The notes: generated by a model from the sequence alone, not told the origin. Shown: positions 19,555 through 29,063, counted from the first letter of the stretch. The stretch: 64,000 bases of DNA from Plantibacter sp. PA-3-X8 (GCF_003856975.1 NZ_CP033107.1:2170001-2234000); one strand, 5' to 3'. Translations and numbers: made by a program.

Positions 19555-20309
19555 TGGCCACCACACTCCAGCTCACCGCCCTGCACGCGCGGTACTCCCT
19601 GCTCGAGACCGTGCGCGTCCCGATCGCGCTGATCGGCTCGCTCGTCTTCCCCGCGCTCTCGCTGCTGTTCTTCGTCGTCCCGCAGGCGCAGGTCGCCGGC
19701 GATCCCGTCATCGCGACCCAGGCCGTCATCTCCCTCATCGTCTTCGCGGTGCTCGCCAACTCCCTGTTCGGCTTCGGCCTGACCATCGCCCAGGCGAGGG
19801 AGCAGGCGTGGGATCCGTACCTCCGCACCCTTCCGGTGACGGGTGTCGCCCGTGTCCTCTCGCACCTGTGCTCGGTCGGTCTCCTCGGGTTCGCGGCCGT
19901 CATACCGGTCGTCGTGCTCGGTGCGCTCGTGACCGCCGCCACCACGACTCCGACAGGACTGCTCGGTGGCATCGTGGCGCTCCTGGTGGGTGCCCTGCCG
20001 TTCATGCTCCTGGGCACCGCGATCGGGTACGCCCTCCCCAGCAAGGCCGCGATCGCGGTGGTGCAGGTGGTCATGTTCTCGCTGGCCTTCGCCGGCGGAC
20101 TGTTCATCCCACCGTTCCTCTTCGCCCCGTGGCTCGACCGGCTGTCGATGTTCCTCCCGAGCCGCCAGACCCGGGAGCTCGTCGTCTGGGCGGTCCAGGG
20201 TGGCGAGTTGCCGTGGTGGTCGTGGGTCGGCGTCCTGGCCTGGACCCTCGTCCTGACCGTCGTGGTCCTCGCTCTCTACCGTCGCGACGAGGGCCGCCGC
20301 TACCGCTGA
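19554..20309 (+). CDS. ABC transporter permease
   Basis: 251 residues with six hydrophobic segments and the ABC-2 exporter layout, including a conserved short FxxPxxFxxPxLDRL stretch (FIPPFLFAPWLDRLS) before the last membrane segments. TGATG links its start to the stop of the ATPase gene. It forms the membrane channel of the exporter; the substrate is unknown. Confidence 0.87.
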   Translation: MATTLQLTALHARYSLLETVRVPIALIGSLVFPALSLLFFVVPQAQVAGDPVIATQAVISLIVFAVLANSLFGFGLTIAQAREQAWDPYLRTLPVTGVARVLSHLCSVGLLGFAAVIPVVVLGALVTAATTTPTGLLGGIVALLVGALPFMLLGTAIGYALPSKAAIAVVQVVMFSLAFAGGLFIPPFLFAPWLDRLSMFLPSRQTRELVVWAVQGGELPWWSWVGVLAWTLVLTVVVLALYRRDEGRRYR

Positions 20310-20440
20310 GGTCGACGGACACCTCGCCGAGCACCGACCGTCCCCGTGTGCTGTCACACGTCGACACACACCGTGCACCGGCCGCCAGGCGCTCGTACGC
20401 TGACGTCCATCCCGGCCGGACCACGGCCCATGACGAGCGG

Positions 20441-20509
20441 ATGGAGCGACCCGTGTCCAACAGCGCAGACCAGACGAACGCCGCCGACCGATCGACGGGC
20501 GCGCACTGA
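20441..20509 (+). CDS. Possible 22-residue leader peptide
   Basis: A short frame begins at ATG 20441 (or GTG 20453 with GGAG upstream) and its TGA overlaps the ATG of the lyase gene (TGATG). The lyase start has no ribosome binding site of its own, so translation coupling through this short frame is reasonable. The peptide is polar with no run of one amino acid that would suggest classic attenuation. The remaining ~130 bases upstream contain no clear gene. Confidence 0.3.
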   Translation: MERPVSNSADQTNAADRSTGAH

Positions 20510-22008
20510 TGGGAGCCCCGGTCGTGTTCGGCATCGGCCCGATCTCGGTCGACGACCTCGTGGCCGTGTCCCGCGACGACGCCATCGTCGTCCTCGACAC
20601 CCCGGCGCTCGACCGCATCGGCGCCGGCCGGGCCGTCGTCGACCGGCAGACGACGCCGATCGGCGTCGGTGCTCCGGGCCCTCGGTCCCAGGGTCCACGG
20701 ATCCCTGGTCCCGCCGGGGGACGAGCGGCTCCGCGCACCGCGACGCTCGATGCCTCGGCCGTGGAGGAGCGTGTCGTCCATGACCGCCGTGGCGGCATCG
20801 GACTGCCGCTCTCGGTGGACCGTGCTCGGGCGGTGGTCGCCGCCCGGCTCGCCGGATGGACCCGTGGCGCATCCGGGATCCGCCTCGAGACGGCCGTGTT
20901 CGTCGCGGAGCTCCTCAACCGTGGGGTGACCCCGGTGATCCCGTCCGTCGGCTCCCTCGGCGACGGCGACGAGACCCACCTGGCGTCCGTCGCGACGCTC
21001 GTGATCGGGCAGGGGGAAGCGGTCCTCGCGGGTGAGCGGCTCTCCGCCCAGGTCGCCCTGTCGCGGGTCGGGCTCGCACCGCTCGACCTCGCTGTGCACG
21101 AGGGGTTGGCGTTCGTCCACCACAACGCCTACTCGCTCGGCGTCGGTGCGCTCGCACTCCACCGGCTCGGCGCGCTCAGCCGACTGGCGGACACCACGAG
21201 CGCGCTCTCGTCGCGGGCCGCTGCGCGGTCCGGGCTCGGCGGGCGAGGACCGGCGTTCGACGCGAGGGTCCTCGCCGGCAGCCCGTCGGCGGGTATCCGG
21301 GCCAGCGGCGAGCGGATCTCCGAGTTGTTGGCGACGCCGGTCGGCCCGGAGGGTGCGCGCGGCGGACGGGACCGGGACGGACTGCGGCTCCGGGCGACCC
21401 CGCAGATCAACGGTGCGCTCGCCGACGAGGTCACGGCGGCCGTCCAGCTCGTGGAAGCGACGCTCGGAACGGCCTCGGAGGACCCACTCGTCGATCAGGC
21501 GTCGGGCGTCCTGCGGACGGGCGGGCTGCTGCATGGCGCGCGGCTCGCCCGCGCCTTCGACGGGCTCCGCGCGGCCATCGCGCACACCGCTGCTGCCGCC
21601 GAGCGACGGCTCGGACGCATCACCGGAGGCGGGGTCGACCCGCGGGGGACCGGGCACGGGCTCGTACCGGGTCGGCTCGGTCAGTCGGCGGCGGACCTCG
21701 TCGCTGAACTGCGCGTGCTCGCGACCCCGGTCGTCACCGCCGGCGTGCCGGACGAGGACTCGGACGACCCGGCCTCCTTCGCCGGGACCTCGCTGCGACT
21801 GCTGGAACGCTCGACCGCCCTCCTCGCGGACGTGCTGGCGGTCGAGGCGGTCGTCGCGGCGGACGCGCTCGGCCCGGCGGAGCACGACGGATGGTCGGTC
21901 GGGTTCTCCGTCGCCCACGCCGGCCTCCGGTCGGCGATCGAGCAGGAGCTGCACGGTCAGCAGCTCGTCACGGCGGCGCTCGCCGCGTTGGGCGTCGACC
22001 GATCCTGA
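20509..22008 (+). CDS. Ammonia-lyase-fold protein without the MIO triad
   Basis: 499 residues related to histidine/aromatic amino acid ammonia-lyases: an IPSVGSLG turn, a RATPQINGAL segment like the family's QPQVxGA, SEDPLVD like TDNPLV, and a GVLRTGGLLHG stretch like GEVLSGGNFHG. Where active lyases have Ala-Ser-Gly, which cyclises to the MIO electrophile, this protein reads Gly-Asp-Gly-Asp (residues 151-154). It therefore cannot use ordinary MIO chemistry. Ergothionase, which releases trimethylamine, is as I recall a MIO-less relative of this fold. The betaine-type importer 217 bases downstream makes a trimethylammonium substrate an attractive guess. The exact reaction is unknown. Confidence 0.72.
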   Translation: MGAPVVFGIGPISVDDLVAVSRDDAIVVLDTPALDRIGAGRAVVDRQTTPIGVGAPGPRSQGPRIPGPAGGRAAPRTATLDASAVEERVVHDRRGGIGLPLSVDRARAVVAARLAGWTRGASGIRLETAVFVAELLNRGVTPVIPSVGSLGDGDETHLASVATLVIGQGEAVLAGERLSAQVALSRVGLAPLDLAVHEGLAFVHHNAYSLGVGALALHRLGALSRLADTTSALSSRAAARSGLGGRGPAFDARVLAGSPSAGIRASGERISELLATPVGPEGARGGRDRDGLRLRATPQINGALADEVTAAVQLVEATLGTASEDPLVDQASGVLRTGGLLHGARLARAFDGLRAAIAHTAAAAERRLGRITGGGVDPRGTGHGLVPGRLGQSAADLVAELRVLATPVVTAGVPDEDSDDPASFAGTSLRLLERSTALLADVLAVEAVVAADALGPAEHDGWSVGFSVAHAGLRSAIEQELHGQQLVTAALAALGVDRS

Positions 22009-22070
22009 GCGACGGCGGCCGGCCGGCGAACGTGCGAGGGCGCACCCACGTCGTCGCATGCCATGTATTT

Positions 22071-22082
22071 CGACACGTGTCG
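22071..22082. promoter_or_regulatory. Perfect 12-base palindrome upstream of the importer
   Basis: CGACACGTGTCG is a perfect palindrome in the 217-base gap between the lyase and the importer ATPase. It may be an operator for an unlinked regulator. No regulator gene lies in this region, and no clear promoter hexamers were identified beside it. Confidence 0.35.
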
Positions 22083-22225
22083 AGGGGGTGGGCGATGTCA
22101 GTGCCCTCCGGTAGGTTCGGACCACCGACCGAGAGACGTTCAGCGAGCCACCGACCGCGGCGGCGACGACCCTTGGAAGACGACCTGTCACGAACAGCCG
22201 TGCAGAGAAGAGGCATCGGTCCAGC

Positions 22226-23095
22226 ATGATCTCCTTCGAACACGTCTCCAAGCGCTTCGACGACGGCACCCTCGCGGTCGACGACTTCTCCCTCACGATC
22301 CCGTCGCGGTCCACCACGGTCTTCGTCGGGTCCTCAGGCTGCGGCAAGACCACGCTCCTGCGGATGATCAACCGCATGGTCGACCCGAGCGAGGGACGCA
22401 TCGTCATCGACGACGAGGTCGTCTCCGCCGTCGACCCGGTTCGTCTCCGTCGCCGCATCGGCTACGTCATGCAGAACTCCGGTCTCCTCCCGCACCGCAC
22501 CGTGATCGACAACGTGGCCACGGTGCCCATGCTCACCGGCGTCAACAAGAAGCAGGCCCGGGCGGACGCCCTCACCCTCCTCGACACCGTCGGACTCGAC
22601 CGCGCGCTCGCCGACCGGTACCCGAGTCAGTTGTCCGGCGGCCAGCAGCAGCGCGTCGGCGTGGCACGAGGCCTCGCGATCGACCCGAACATCCTGCTCA
22701 TGGACGAGCCGTTCGGCGCCGTCGACCCGCTCGTGCGTGCCGAGCTCCAGCGGGAGCTGCTCCGACTGCAGCGCGACATCGCGAAGACGATCGTGTTCGT
22801 CACCCACGACATCGACGAGGCCTTCCTCCTCGGCGACCAGGTCGTCATCCTGCAGAAGGGTGGCCAGATCGCCCAAGTCGGCACGCCGGCCGAGATCGTC
22901 GCCAACCCTGCCGACGACTTCGTCGCCCAGTTCATCGGCGCCGATCGTGGCCAGCGGACGCTCCACGTCGAGCGCGTCGACGGACGCGACGTGGTCGTCG
23001 ACGAGTCGGGCCGCCCCGCCGGCGTCCTCGGAGCCGGGCCCGGCGCAGGCGACCGCCCTGGCCTGGACGTCCGGAAGGACGGCGCATCCACATGA
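22226..23095 (+). CDS. Betaine/osmoprotectant ABC importer ATPase (OpuCA-like)
   Basis: 289 residues. Walker A GSSGCGKTT (about residues 36-44), signature LSGGQQQR, Walker B ILLMDEPFGAVD and switch His in VTHDIDEA all fit the ProV/OpuCA group. The C-terminal 60 residues are short for the usual CBS pair, so osmotic sensing by CBS domains seems absent. It powers uptake through the two downstream permeases. ATGA overlap joins it to the next gene. Confidence 0.9.
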   Translation: MISFEHVSKRFDDGTLAVDDFSLTIPSRSTTVFVGSSGCGKTTLLRMINRMVDPSEGRIVIDDEVVSAVDPVRLRRRIGYVMQNSGLLPHRTVIDNVATVPMLTGVNKKQARADALTLLDTVGLDRALADRYPSQLSGGQQQRVGVARGLAIDPNILLMDEPFGAVDPLVRAELQRELLRLQRDIAKTIVFVTHDIDEAFLLGDQVVILQKGGQIAQVGTPAEIVANPADDFVAQFIGADRGQRTLHVERVDGRDVVVDESGRPAGVLGAGPGAGDRPGLDVRKDGAST

Positions 23096-23802
23096 GCTGG
23101 GTCATCGCGAACTGGGACATGATCTGGGACCTCACCCTCACCCATGTCCAGCTGAGCCTGCCCCCGATCATCCTGGGGTTCCTCATCTCCCTCCCCCTCG
23201 GCTGGCTCGCACACCGGTACCGGTGGTCGCGTGGCGTGCTGCTCACACTGAGCGGCATCCTCTACGCGATCCCGTCCTTGCCGCTGTTCGTCCTCATGCC
23301 GTCCCTCATCGGCACGAAGATCCTCGATCCGGCGAACGTCGTGATCGCGCTCACCATCTACGCCGTGGCCCTGCTCGTCCGCACGGTCGCCGACGCGCTC
23401 GACGCCGTCGACGCCGGGGTGCGGCAGTCGGCACAGGCCGTGGGGTTCTCCACCGGCCAGCGGTTCTGGCGGGTCGAGTTCCCGCTTGCGGGTCCGCTCA
23501 TGCTCGCCGGCATCCGGGTGGTCTCCGCGAGCACGATCAGCCTGCTGAGCGTCGGCGCCCTCATCGGCGTCACGAACCTCGGCTACCTCTTCACCGACGG
23601 CTACAACCGGCAGTTCCCGATCGAGATCCTGACCGGCATCGTCGGGACGGTCGTGATCGCGATCGTGTTCGACGTCCTGCTGGTGCTCCTCGGCCGACTC
23701 CTCATGCCGTGGACGCGGATCAGCTCGAAAGGCGCGATCCGTCGTCGTCGCGCGGCCACCGAAGCCCGTGAGCTGGCGACCGCCGGGGGAGGAGCAGCAT
23801 GA
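23092..23802 (+). CDS. Betaine-type ABC importer permease 1
   Basis: 236 residues with five or six membrane segments. The ATPase-contact loop is visible in the middle: AVDAGVRQSAQAVGFSTGQRFWRVEFPLAGPLMLAGIR carries the conserved EAA-type Ala/Gly pattern. It belongs to the OpuCB/OpuCD group. Its start overlaps the ATPase stop and its stop overlaps the second permease start, both by ATGA, so stoichiometric translation is likely. Confidence 0.9.
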   Translation: MSWVIANWDMIWDLTLTHVQLSLPPIILGFLISLPLGWLAHRYRWSRGVLLTLSGILYAIPSLPLFVLMPSLIGTKILDPANVVIALTIYAVALLVRTVADALDAVDAGVRQSAQAVGFSTGQRFWRVEFPLAGPLMLAGIRVVSASTISLLSVGALIGVTNLGYLFTDGYNRQFPIEILTGIVGTVVIAIVFDVLLVLLGRLLMPWTRISSKGAIRRRRAATEARELATAGGGAA

Positions 23803-24605
23803 TCAACTTCCTCGCCGCCTTCGCCTGGATCTTCGACCCCGCGCACTGGGAGGGCCCAGGCGGCATCCCCGTGCGGGTGCTCCAGCACCTGGCCGTGACC
23901 GGCCTGACCGTCCTCATCGCCTGCGTCATCGCGATCCCGCTCGGGCTCCTCATCGGGCACACCGGGAAGGGACGGGAGATCGCGGTCGCGATCACCGGCG
24001 CGCTCCGGGCGCTGCCGACCCTCGGTCTGCTCTCACTCCTCGCGCTCATCACGCTCGGGTGGGGCTTCTCCAGCACGAGTCTCGTCCCCGCGATCACCGC
24101 ACTCGTCGTGCTCGCCGTCCCGCCCGTCCTGGCCGGTGCGTACGGCGGGGTCGAGTCGATCGACCGCCAGACCATCGACGCCGCGCGTGCCGTCGGGATG
24201 AACGAGTGGCAGATCCTCGGCAAGGTGGAGATCCCGCTCGCCCTCCCGCTCATGATCGGTGGCGTCCGCTCGGCGGTCCTGCAGACGATCGCGACCGCCA
24301 CCGTCGTCGCGTTCCTCACCAACGGCCCCGGTCTCGGTCGCTACATCCTCGACGGCCTCCCGGTACGCGACTACGCGCAGATGCTCGCCGGCTCGATCAT
24401 CATCATCGTGCTCGCCCTCATCCTCGAGGGCGTCTTCTCGCTGCTGCAGCGCGCGGTCGTGCCGCGCGGTGTCCAGGCGACCCACACGCGGGTCGACGAG
24501 ACCCGGGGTCACGCCACCACCGGCGACGACCGGTCCACCGCACCAGACCCCGTCGTCGCAGAAGCGGAGGCGAACATGCAGACCGCGGCATACCGCAACA
24601 ACTGA
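23799..24605 (+). CDS. Betaine-type ABC importer permease 2
   Basis: 268 residues, similar in plan to the preceding permease. The loop IDAARAVGMNEWQILGKVEIPLALPLMIGG is the ATPase contact. A hydrophilic tail of about 40 residues follows the last membrane segment. Two separate permeases plus a separate binding protein is the OpuC arrangement (betaine, carnitine, choline, or ergothioneine-like ligands). The downstream binding-protein gene begins 89 bases later with its own ribosome binding site. Confidence 0.9.
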   Translation: MINFLAAFAWIFDPAHWEGPGGIPVRVLQHLAVTGLTVLIACVIAIPLGLLIGHTGKGREIAVAITGALRALPTLGLLSLLALITLGWGFSSTSLVPAITALVVLAVPPVLAGAYGGVESIDRQTIDAARAVGMNEWQILGKVEIPLALPLMIGGVRSAVLQTIATATVVAFLTNGPGLGRYILDGLPVRDYAQMLAGSIIIIVLALILEGVFSLLQRAVVPRGVQATHTRVDETRGHATTGDDRSTAPDPVVAEAEANMQTAAYRNN

Positions 24606-24694
24606 CGCGTCCCATCATCCCGGGTGACAGCACCGCCCGGCTCCCAGACCCACAACGGCACCACCGTTCTCGCCCATCACAGATAGGAAACACC

Positions 24695-25630
24695 ATGTTC
24701 ACAGTTCGACAGGGTCGACGCCTCGCCGTCGGCATCGCCGCGACCGCCGTCGCGGCCCTCGCGCTCAGCGCCTGCTCCGCAGGCGACCCGACCGCCGGGG
24801 AGACCGCGGCATCCGACACGATCACGGTCGGCTCCGCCGGATTCCCCGAGTCGGAGATCATCGCCCAGATCTACATCCAGGCGCTCGAGGCCAACGACAT
24901 CAAGACGGCCGAGTCCCTCAACATCGGCGCGCGCGACGTCTACATCGCAGCGCTCGAAGACGGCTCGATCGACCTCGTCCCCGACTACAGCGGCAACCTG
25001 CTGCAGTTCTTCGACGACTCCGCCACGGCCACGTCGAGCGACGAGGTCTACTCCGCCCTCCAGGAGGCCACGCCGAAGGGCTACGAGGTCCTCGACCAGT
25101 CCAAGGCGGAGGACAAGGACTCCTACAACGTCACGAAGGAGTTCAGCGAGGCGAACAACGTCACGAGCCTCGCCGACCTCGCGGCCCTAACCATCCCGCT
25201 GGCCATCGGCGGCGCACCCGAGTTGGCTGAGCGCCCGTACGGCCCGAAGGGCCTGACCGAGGTGTACGGCGTCCCCGCCGACAAGCTCACCTTCGTCCCG
25301 ATCAGCGACGGCGGCGGCGCACAGACCACCGCGGCCCTGCTCGACGGCACGGTCCAGCTCGCCGACATCTACACCACGACCCCGTCGATCACCGAGAACG
25401 ACTTCGTCACGCTCGAGGACCCGGAGAACCTGATCCTCCCGCAGAACGTCCTGCCGCTGATCAACTCGGCCAAGGCCAGCGACAAGGTCAAGGAGGTCTT
25501 GAACGCCGTGTCCGCGGAGCTGACCACCGAGGACCTCATCGAGCTCAACGCCCGCAACCAGGGCGACGAGAAGGCCGCTCCGAAGACCCTCGCGGCCGAC
25601 TGGCTGAAGGACAAGAAGCTCTTCAGCTGA
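24695..25630 (+). CDS. Betaine-type ABC importer binding lipoprotein
   Basis: 311 residues. The signal ends in the lipobox Leu-Ser-Ala-Cys near residue 27. The mature part begins TITVGSAGFPESEIIAQIY, the hallmark start of OpuCC/OsmX quaternary-amine binding domains, and contains DLVPDYSGNLLQFF and GAQTTAALLDGTVQLADIYTT. It holds the substrate outside the membrane for the two permeases. AGGAAA lies a few bases before the ATG. Aromatic cage residues that would tell betaine from ergothioneine need a structural comparison. Confidence 0.9.
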   Translation: MFTVRQGRRLAVGIAATAVAALALSACSAGDPTAGETAASDTITVGSAGFPESEIIAQIYIQALEANDIKTAESLNIGARDVYIAALEDGSIDLVPDYSGNLLQFFDDSATATSSDEVYSALQEATPKGYEVLDQSKAEDKDSYNVTKEFSEANNVTSLADLAALTIPLAIGGAPELAERPYGPKGLTEVYGVPADKLTFVPISDGGGAQTTAALLDGTVQLADIYTTTPSITENDFVTLEDPENLILPQNVLPLINSAKASDKVKEVLNAVSAELTTEDLIELNARNQGDEKAAPKTLAADWLKDKKLFS

Positions 25631-25646
25631 GCAGCAGCCACACGTC

Positions 25647-25680
25647 GATGGCGTCGTCCGGTTCTCCGGGCGGCGCCATC
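25647..25680 (+). terminator. Hairpin after the importer operon
   Basis: Stem 25647..25661 pairs with 25666..25680 (15 pairs, two of them G-U on the plus-strand RNA) around a TTCT loop, starting 17 bases after the binding-protein stop. This is a good transcription terminator for the lyase/importer region. Confidence 0.75.
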
Positions 25681-25762
25681 GCGCTGTTCGCGGGGAGCGC
25701 ATCCGGCTGCAGCCGGATGTCCAGGGGGTCTCCGACACCTGAGGAGTTGATAGCGTCAGGGT

Positions 25763-26542
25763 ATGAGTTCCGAGACCCCCGCAGAGTTCATCGCGTCCTG
25801 GACCGCCTGGCACACCGCTCGCGAGCGTTCCGTCCGAGCACCCCACGGTATCGCCGCCCTCCGGTTCACCCACTGGCTGACCGAGGAGGCGACCGCTCTC
25901 GAGGGCGCGCCAGGCACCTGGCGTGCGGACGCGACCGGCATCGTCGGTGAGCGGCTCACGGGCACCGGACTGACCACGCCGAGTGGCGCGCAGATCATGA
26001 CCGACCGCGTCGAGCTGGTCCACGGTGACGAACTGCACTTCGGCGACGCGCTCCTCCGAGGTATGGAGCGAGACGGCGTCTACGCCCTCCGCGTGCTCGA
26101 CCCGGAGGCGCCGACGCGGACCTCGCTCGCGGGCATCAGCGCGTTCGCCCCCGACGTCGCCTGGATCCGGCCGGCGCGGTTCGTGCCGTCCCCGGACGTC
26201 ACGGTCGAGACCGAGTCGATCGACGGCCACGTCACGACCGAGACCCCCGTCGGCCGGGTCGAGTTCGAGCTCGGTGATGAAGCGGTCTCGCTGACGGTCA
26301 CGGGCGGACCGAACGGACTCTGGGCGGTCTTCTCCGACGGCACGAGTGGCGACGAGAGCTACCGGTTCCGGTTCATCAGCATGCCGGCCCCGACCGCGGA
26401 CGGCCACGTCCTCGTCGACTTCAACCGCGCGTACCTGCCGCCGTGCGCGTTCAGCGACCACTACGTGTGCCCGCTGCCTGCGCCGAACAACCGGCTCCGC
26501 ACGCGGATCACGGCGGGCGAGCGACTGCCGCTCGGCCAGTAG
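25763..26542 (+). CDS. DUF1684 domain protein
   Basis: 259 residues. The family's signature is clear: RxxxVRAPHGIAALRFTHW near residue 25 and the C-terminal YRFRFISMPAP ... VDFNRAYLPPCAFSDHYVCPLPAPNNRL block with its conserved Asn, Tyr, Pro-Pro-Cys and Asp-His-Tyr. The function of DUF1684 is not known; the invariant residues suggest an enzyme. TAGCGT at 25751..25756 is six bases before the ATG, so a leaderless mRNA is likely. It is followed 21 bases later by the DUF255 gene. Confidence 0.88.
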   Translation: MSSETPAEFIASWTAWHTARERSVRAPHGIAALRFTHWLTEEATALEGAPGTWRADATGIVGERLTGTGLTTPSGAQIMTDRVELVHGDELHFGDALLRGMERDGVYALRVLDPEAPTRTSLAGISAFAPDVAWIRPARFVPSPDVTVETESIDGHVTTETPVGRVEFELGDEAVSLTVTGGPNGLWAVFSDGTSGDESYRFRFISMPAPTADGHVLVDFNRAYLPPCAFSDHYVCPLPAPNNRLRTRITAGERLPLGQ

Positions 26543-26563
26543 GTCCCGGGCCACGGATCCCGC

Positions 26564-28495
26564 ATGACGAACCGGCTCGCCGAGGCGATGAGCCCGTACC
26601 TCCGTTCGCACGCCGAGCAGCCGGTCGACTGGTACCCCTGGGGGCCGGAGGCCTTCGCCGAAGCGGCCCGTCGTGACGTCCCCCTGCTCGTCTCGATCGG
26701 CTACTCGACGTGTCACTGGTGTCACGTCATGGCACGCGAGTCGTTCTCGGACGAGCACATCGCCGAGCTCCTCCGCCGCGATTTCGTGGCGGTGAAGGTG
26801 GACCGCGAGGAGCATCCCGACGTCGACGCCAGTTACCTCGCCGCCGCCGGCGCGTTCACCCGTGACCTGGGCTGGCCGCTGAACGTGTTCGTGACGCCGC
26901 GCGGACACGTCTTCCACGCGGGGACCTACTCGCCTCCCGTCCCGCTCCGCGGGCATCCCTCGTTCCCGCAGGTGCTCGAGGCCGTCCGCGTCGCGTGGAC
27001 CGAGCGACGGGAGCAGGTCGTCGCGAGCGCCGACGGACTCGCGCTGGCGATCGCCGAGACGATGTCGTCCACGGATGACGCCCTACTGCCGGAACCCGGA
27101 GACCTCGACGCGTCGATCGTGGCGGTCGAGGCGCTGGAGGACCAGGAGCTCGGCGGCTTCGGCACGGCTCCGAAGTTCCCGATGGCCCCGCTGTTCGACT
27201 TCCTGCTGACGCCGCGCGAGGGGGAGGTCGCCCGCCGCGGTGTCGACCTCGCGCAACGCACCCTCAGGACGATGGGGGCATCGGCGCTCCGGGATCCGGT
27301 CGAAGGCGGGTTCTTCCGGTACGCGGTCAACCGGGACTGGACCGAGCCGCACTACGAACGCATGCTGACGGACAACGCGCTCCTCCTCACCGCGTACACG
27401 CGGGCCTGGGCCGAGCGCCCGAGCTCGTGGGCGGCCAGTGTCGCCGCCGGGATCGCCGAGTTCCTCATCGGCACGCTGCAGCAGCCGAGCGGCGGCTTCG
27501 GGTCGGCGCAGGACTCCGAGAGCGTCGTCGACGGCATCGGATCGGAGGGTGGCTACTACCGACGCGATGCCGACGGCCGGGCGACGCTGACCCCGCCGGC
27601 CGTTGACCGCAAGGTGCTCACCGGTTGGAACGGGCTCGCGATCGGCGCGCTGGCGGAGGCCTCGACGGTCTTCGACCGCCCCGAATGGATCGAATCAGCG
27701 AGGTGGGCGGCGGACGCGGTGGTCGAGAACCACCTCGCCTCGGACGGCACGCTCGCCCGGGCCTCGCTCGACGAACGGCGGTCGGGTGCGGCTGCGGCCC
27801 TCGAGGACTACGGGATGCTCGCGGAGGGACTCCTGCGTCTCGGCCTCGCGACGGGCGAGGTCCGCTACGCGGAAGTCGCCCGCGACCTCGTCGACCGGTG
27901 CTTGCCGGACGAGACCGTGACGGACGAGACCGTGACTGACACCTCCTCCGCCACGGTGGCCGGCTTCATCCTGCCGGGCGGCGGCGACCCGGTGCTGTCG
28001 GCCCAGGGCATGCGGATCGACGGCGACCCGTCGGAGGGCGCGTATCCCTCGGGGATCTCCTCGCTCGGACGCGCGTCGCTGCTGCTGTTCCAGCTGACAG
28101 CAGACGGCCGGTTCCGGGACGCCGCCGAGAGCGCGGTCCGGTTCGCCGCGTCGGCTGCGCTGTCGGCACCGACCGCGTTCGGCGCGAGTCTGGCCCTCGC
28201 GGCATCGCTCACCGGGCCGGCGTCGCAACTGATCGTCGTCGGGCCGGATCGGGCGGATCCGGATGAGGACGAGGCTCGCGCGACGGCGAACCGGGCGATG
28301 CGCGACGCGGTCAGGACGCGCCGGGACGACGTCGTGGCGGTGGTCTCCGAGCGGCAGGCGGTGGCCTGGACGACGAGCGGGTTCGACGTCTTCGCCGAAC
28401 GGACGAGTCGCGACGGCCGGTTGACCGCCTACCACTGCCGGGACTTCGTCTGCCGCCTCCCCGTGACGGATGTGGCGCAGCTCGACGCCCGCTGA
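26564..28495 (+). CDS. DUF255 thioredoxin-domain protein (YyaL type)
   Basis: 643 residues. The N-terminal DUF255 domain has a thioredoxin-like fold with the motif [14 protein letters not shown] (Cys-x-x-Cys near residue 50) and [19 protein letters not shown]. The remaining 450 residues look like an alpha/alpha barrel related to glycosidases and mannose-epimerase-like proteins. Homologues include YyaL and the mammalian SPATA20; a redox role is suggested by the CxxC but not proven. It probably shares an mRNA with the DUF1684 gene. Confidence 0.88.
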   Translation: MTNRLAEAMSPYLRSHAEQPVDWYPWGPEAFAEAARRDVPLLVSIGYSTCHWCHVMARESFSDEHIAELLRRDFVAVKVDREEHPDVDASYLAAAGAFTRDLGWPLNVFVTPRGHVFHAGTYSPPVPLRGHPSFPQVLEAVRVAWTERREQVVASADGLALAIAETMSSTDDALLPEPGDLDASIVAVEALEDQELGGFGTAPKFPMAPLFDFLLTPREGEVARRGVDLAQRTLRTMGASALRDPVEGGFFRYAVNRDWTEPHYERMLTDNALLLTAYTRAWAERPSSWAASVAAGIAEFLIGTLQQPSGGFGSAQDSESVVDGIGSEGGYYRRDADGRATLTPPAVDRKVLTGWNGLAIGALAEASTVFDRPEWIESARWAADAVVENHLASDGTLARASLDERRSGAAAALEDYGMLAEGLLRLGLATGEVRYAEVARDLVDRCLPDETVTDETVTDTSSATVAGFILPGGGDPVLSAQGMRIDGDPSEGAYPSGISSLGRASLLLFQLTADGRFRDAAESAVRFAASAALSAPTAFGASLALAASLTGPASQLIVVGPDRADPDEDEARATANRAMRDAVRTRRDDVVAVVSERQAVAWTTSGFDVFAERTSRDGRLTAYHCRDFVCRLPVTDVAQLDAR

Positions 28496-28529
28496 ACCAG
28501 CGCGCCCGTCGCCCCGACACCTGGGTGGG

Positions 28530-28991
28530 TCAGGCCCCGAAGGTGCCGTCCGGTCGGCCGAAGCGCAGCTCGCGGGCTTCGGAGCGCCAGCGCCCGAGGC
28601 CGCCGTCGAGGAGCGCGACGCGCTTGTATCCAGCTCCGGTCAGCGCCGCACGAAGGCGCTCGGCGGAGCGCCCGTCCAACTGGTCGTACAGGACGACCGT
28701 GTGCTGCTCCGTGACGCCGATGGCCGCCGCGCCGCGTCGGACCTCGTCCGGGGAGGATGCTCCGAGCCCCTGACGCGCGTCCAACAGCTCGACGAACACG
28801 GCACCGGGCACATGGCCGTCGAAGAGGTACAGGTCGTAGCCGCTCACCAGTCGCACCGGGCCGCCGTCCAGCGCAGGCAGCTCGACGACGCTCGCGTCGA
28901 GGACGATGAGGCTCTCGCTGCCGAGATGGTCCGCGAGCCACTGGGTGGAGACGAGCGGGTCCACCAGGAACGGCGCGTGCGTGGAGGTCAT
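28530..28991 (-). CDS. Single rhodanese-like domain lacking the catalytic Cys
   Basis: 153 residues matching only the N-terminal half of two-domain sulfurtransferases: LIVLDASVVE, DGHVPGAVFVEL and GYKRVALLDGGLGRW. The loop that would hold the catalytic Cys reads YDQLDGRSAERL, so sulfur transfer is not expected. It resembles the inactive first domain of the sseA product encoded at 11 kb, on its own. TACGGT (28998..29003 on this strand) lies six bases before the ATG, supporting the start and expression. It may be a relic or a binding domain. Confidence 0.75.
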   Translation of the reverse strand: MTSTHAPFLVDPLVSTQWLADHLGSESLIVLDASVVELPALDGGPVRLVSGYDLYLFDGHVPGAVFVELLDARQGLGASSPDEVRRGAAAIGVTEQHTVVLYDQLDGRSAERLRAALTGAGYKRVALLDGGLGRWRSEARELRFGRPDGTFGA

Positions 28992-29063
28992 GCGCCCACC
29001 GTAGGAGGCCGCGGCCCGGATGACCACGGTGGTCGGCAACACGCGGTCACACGACGCCGCGGT

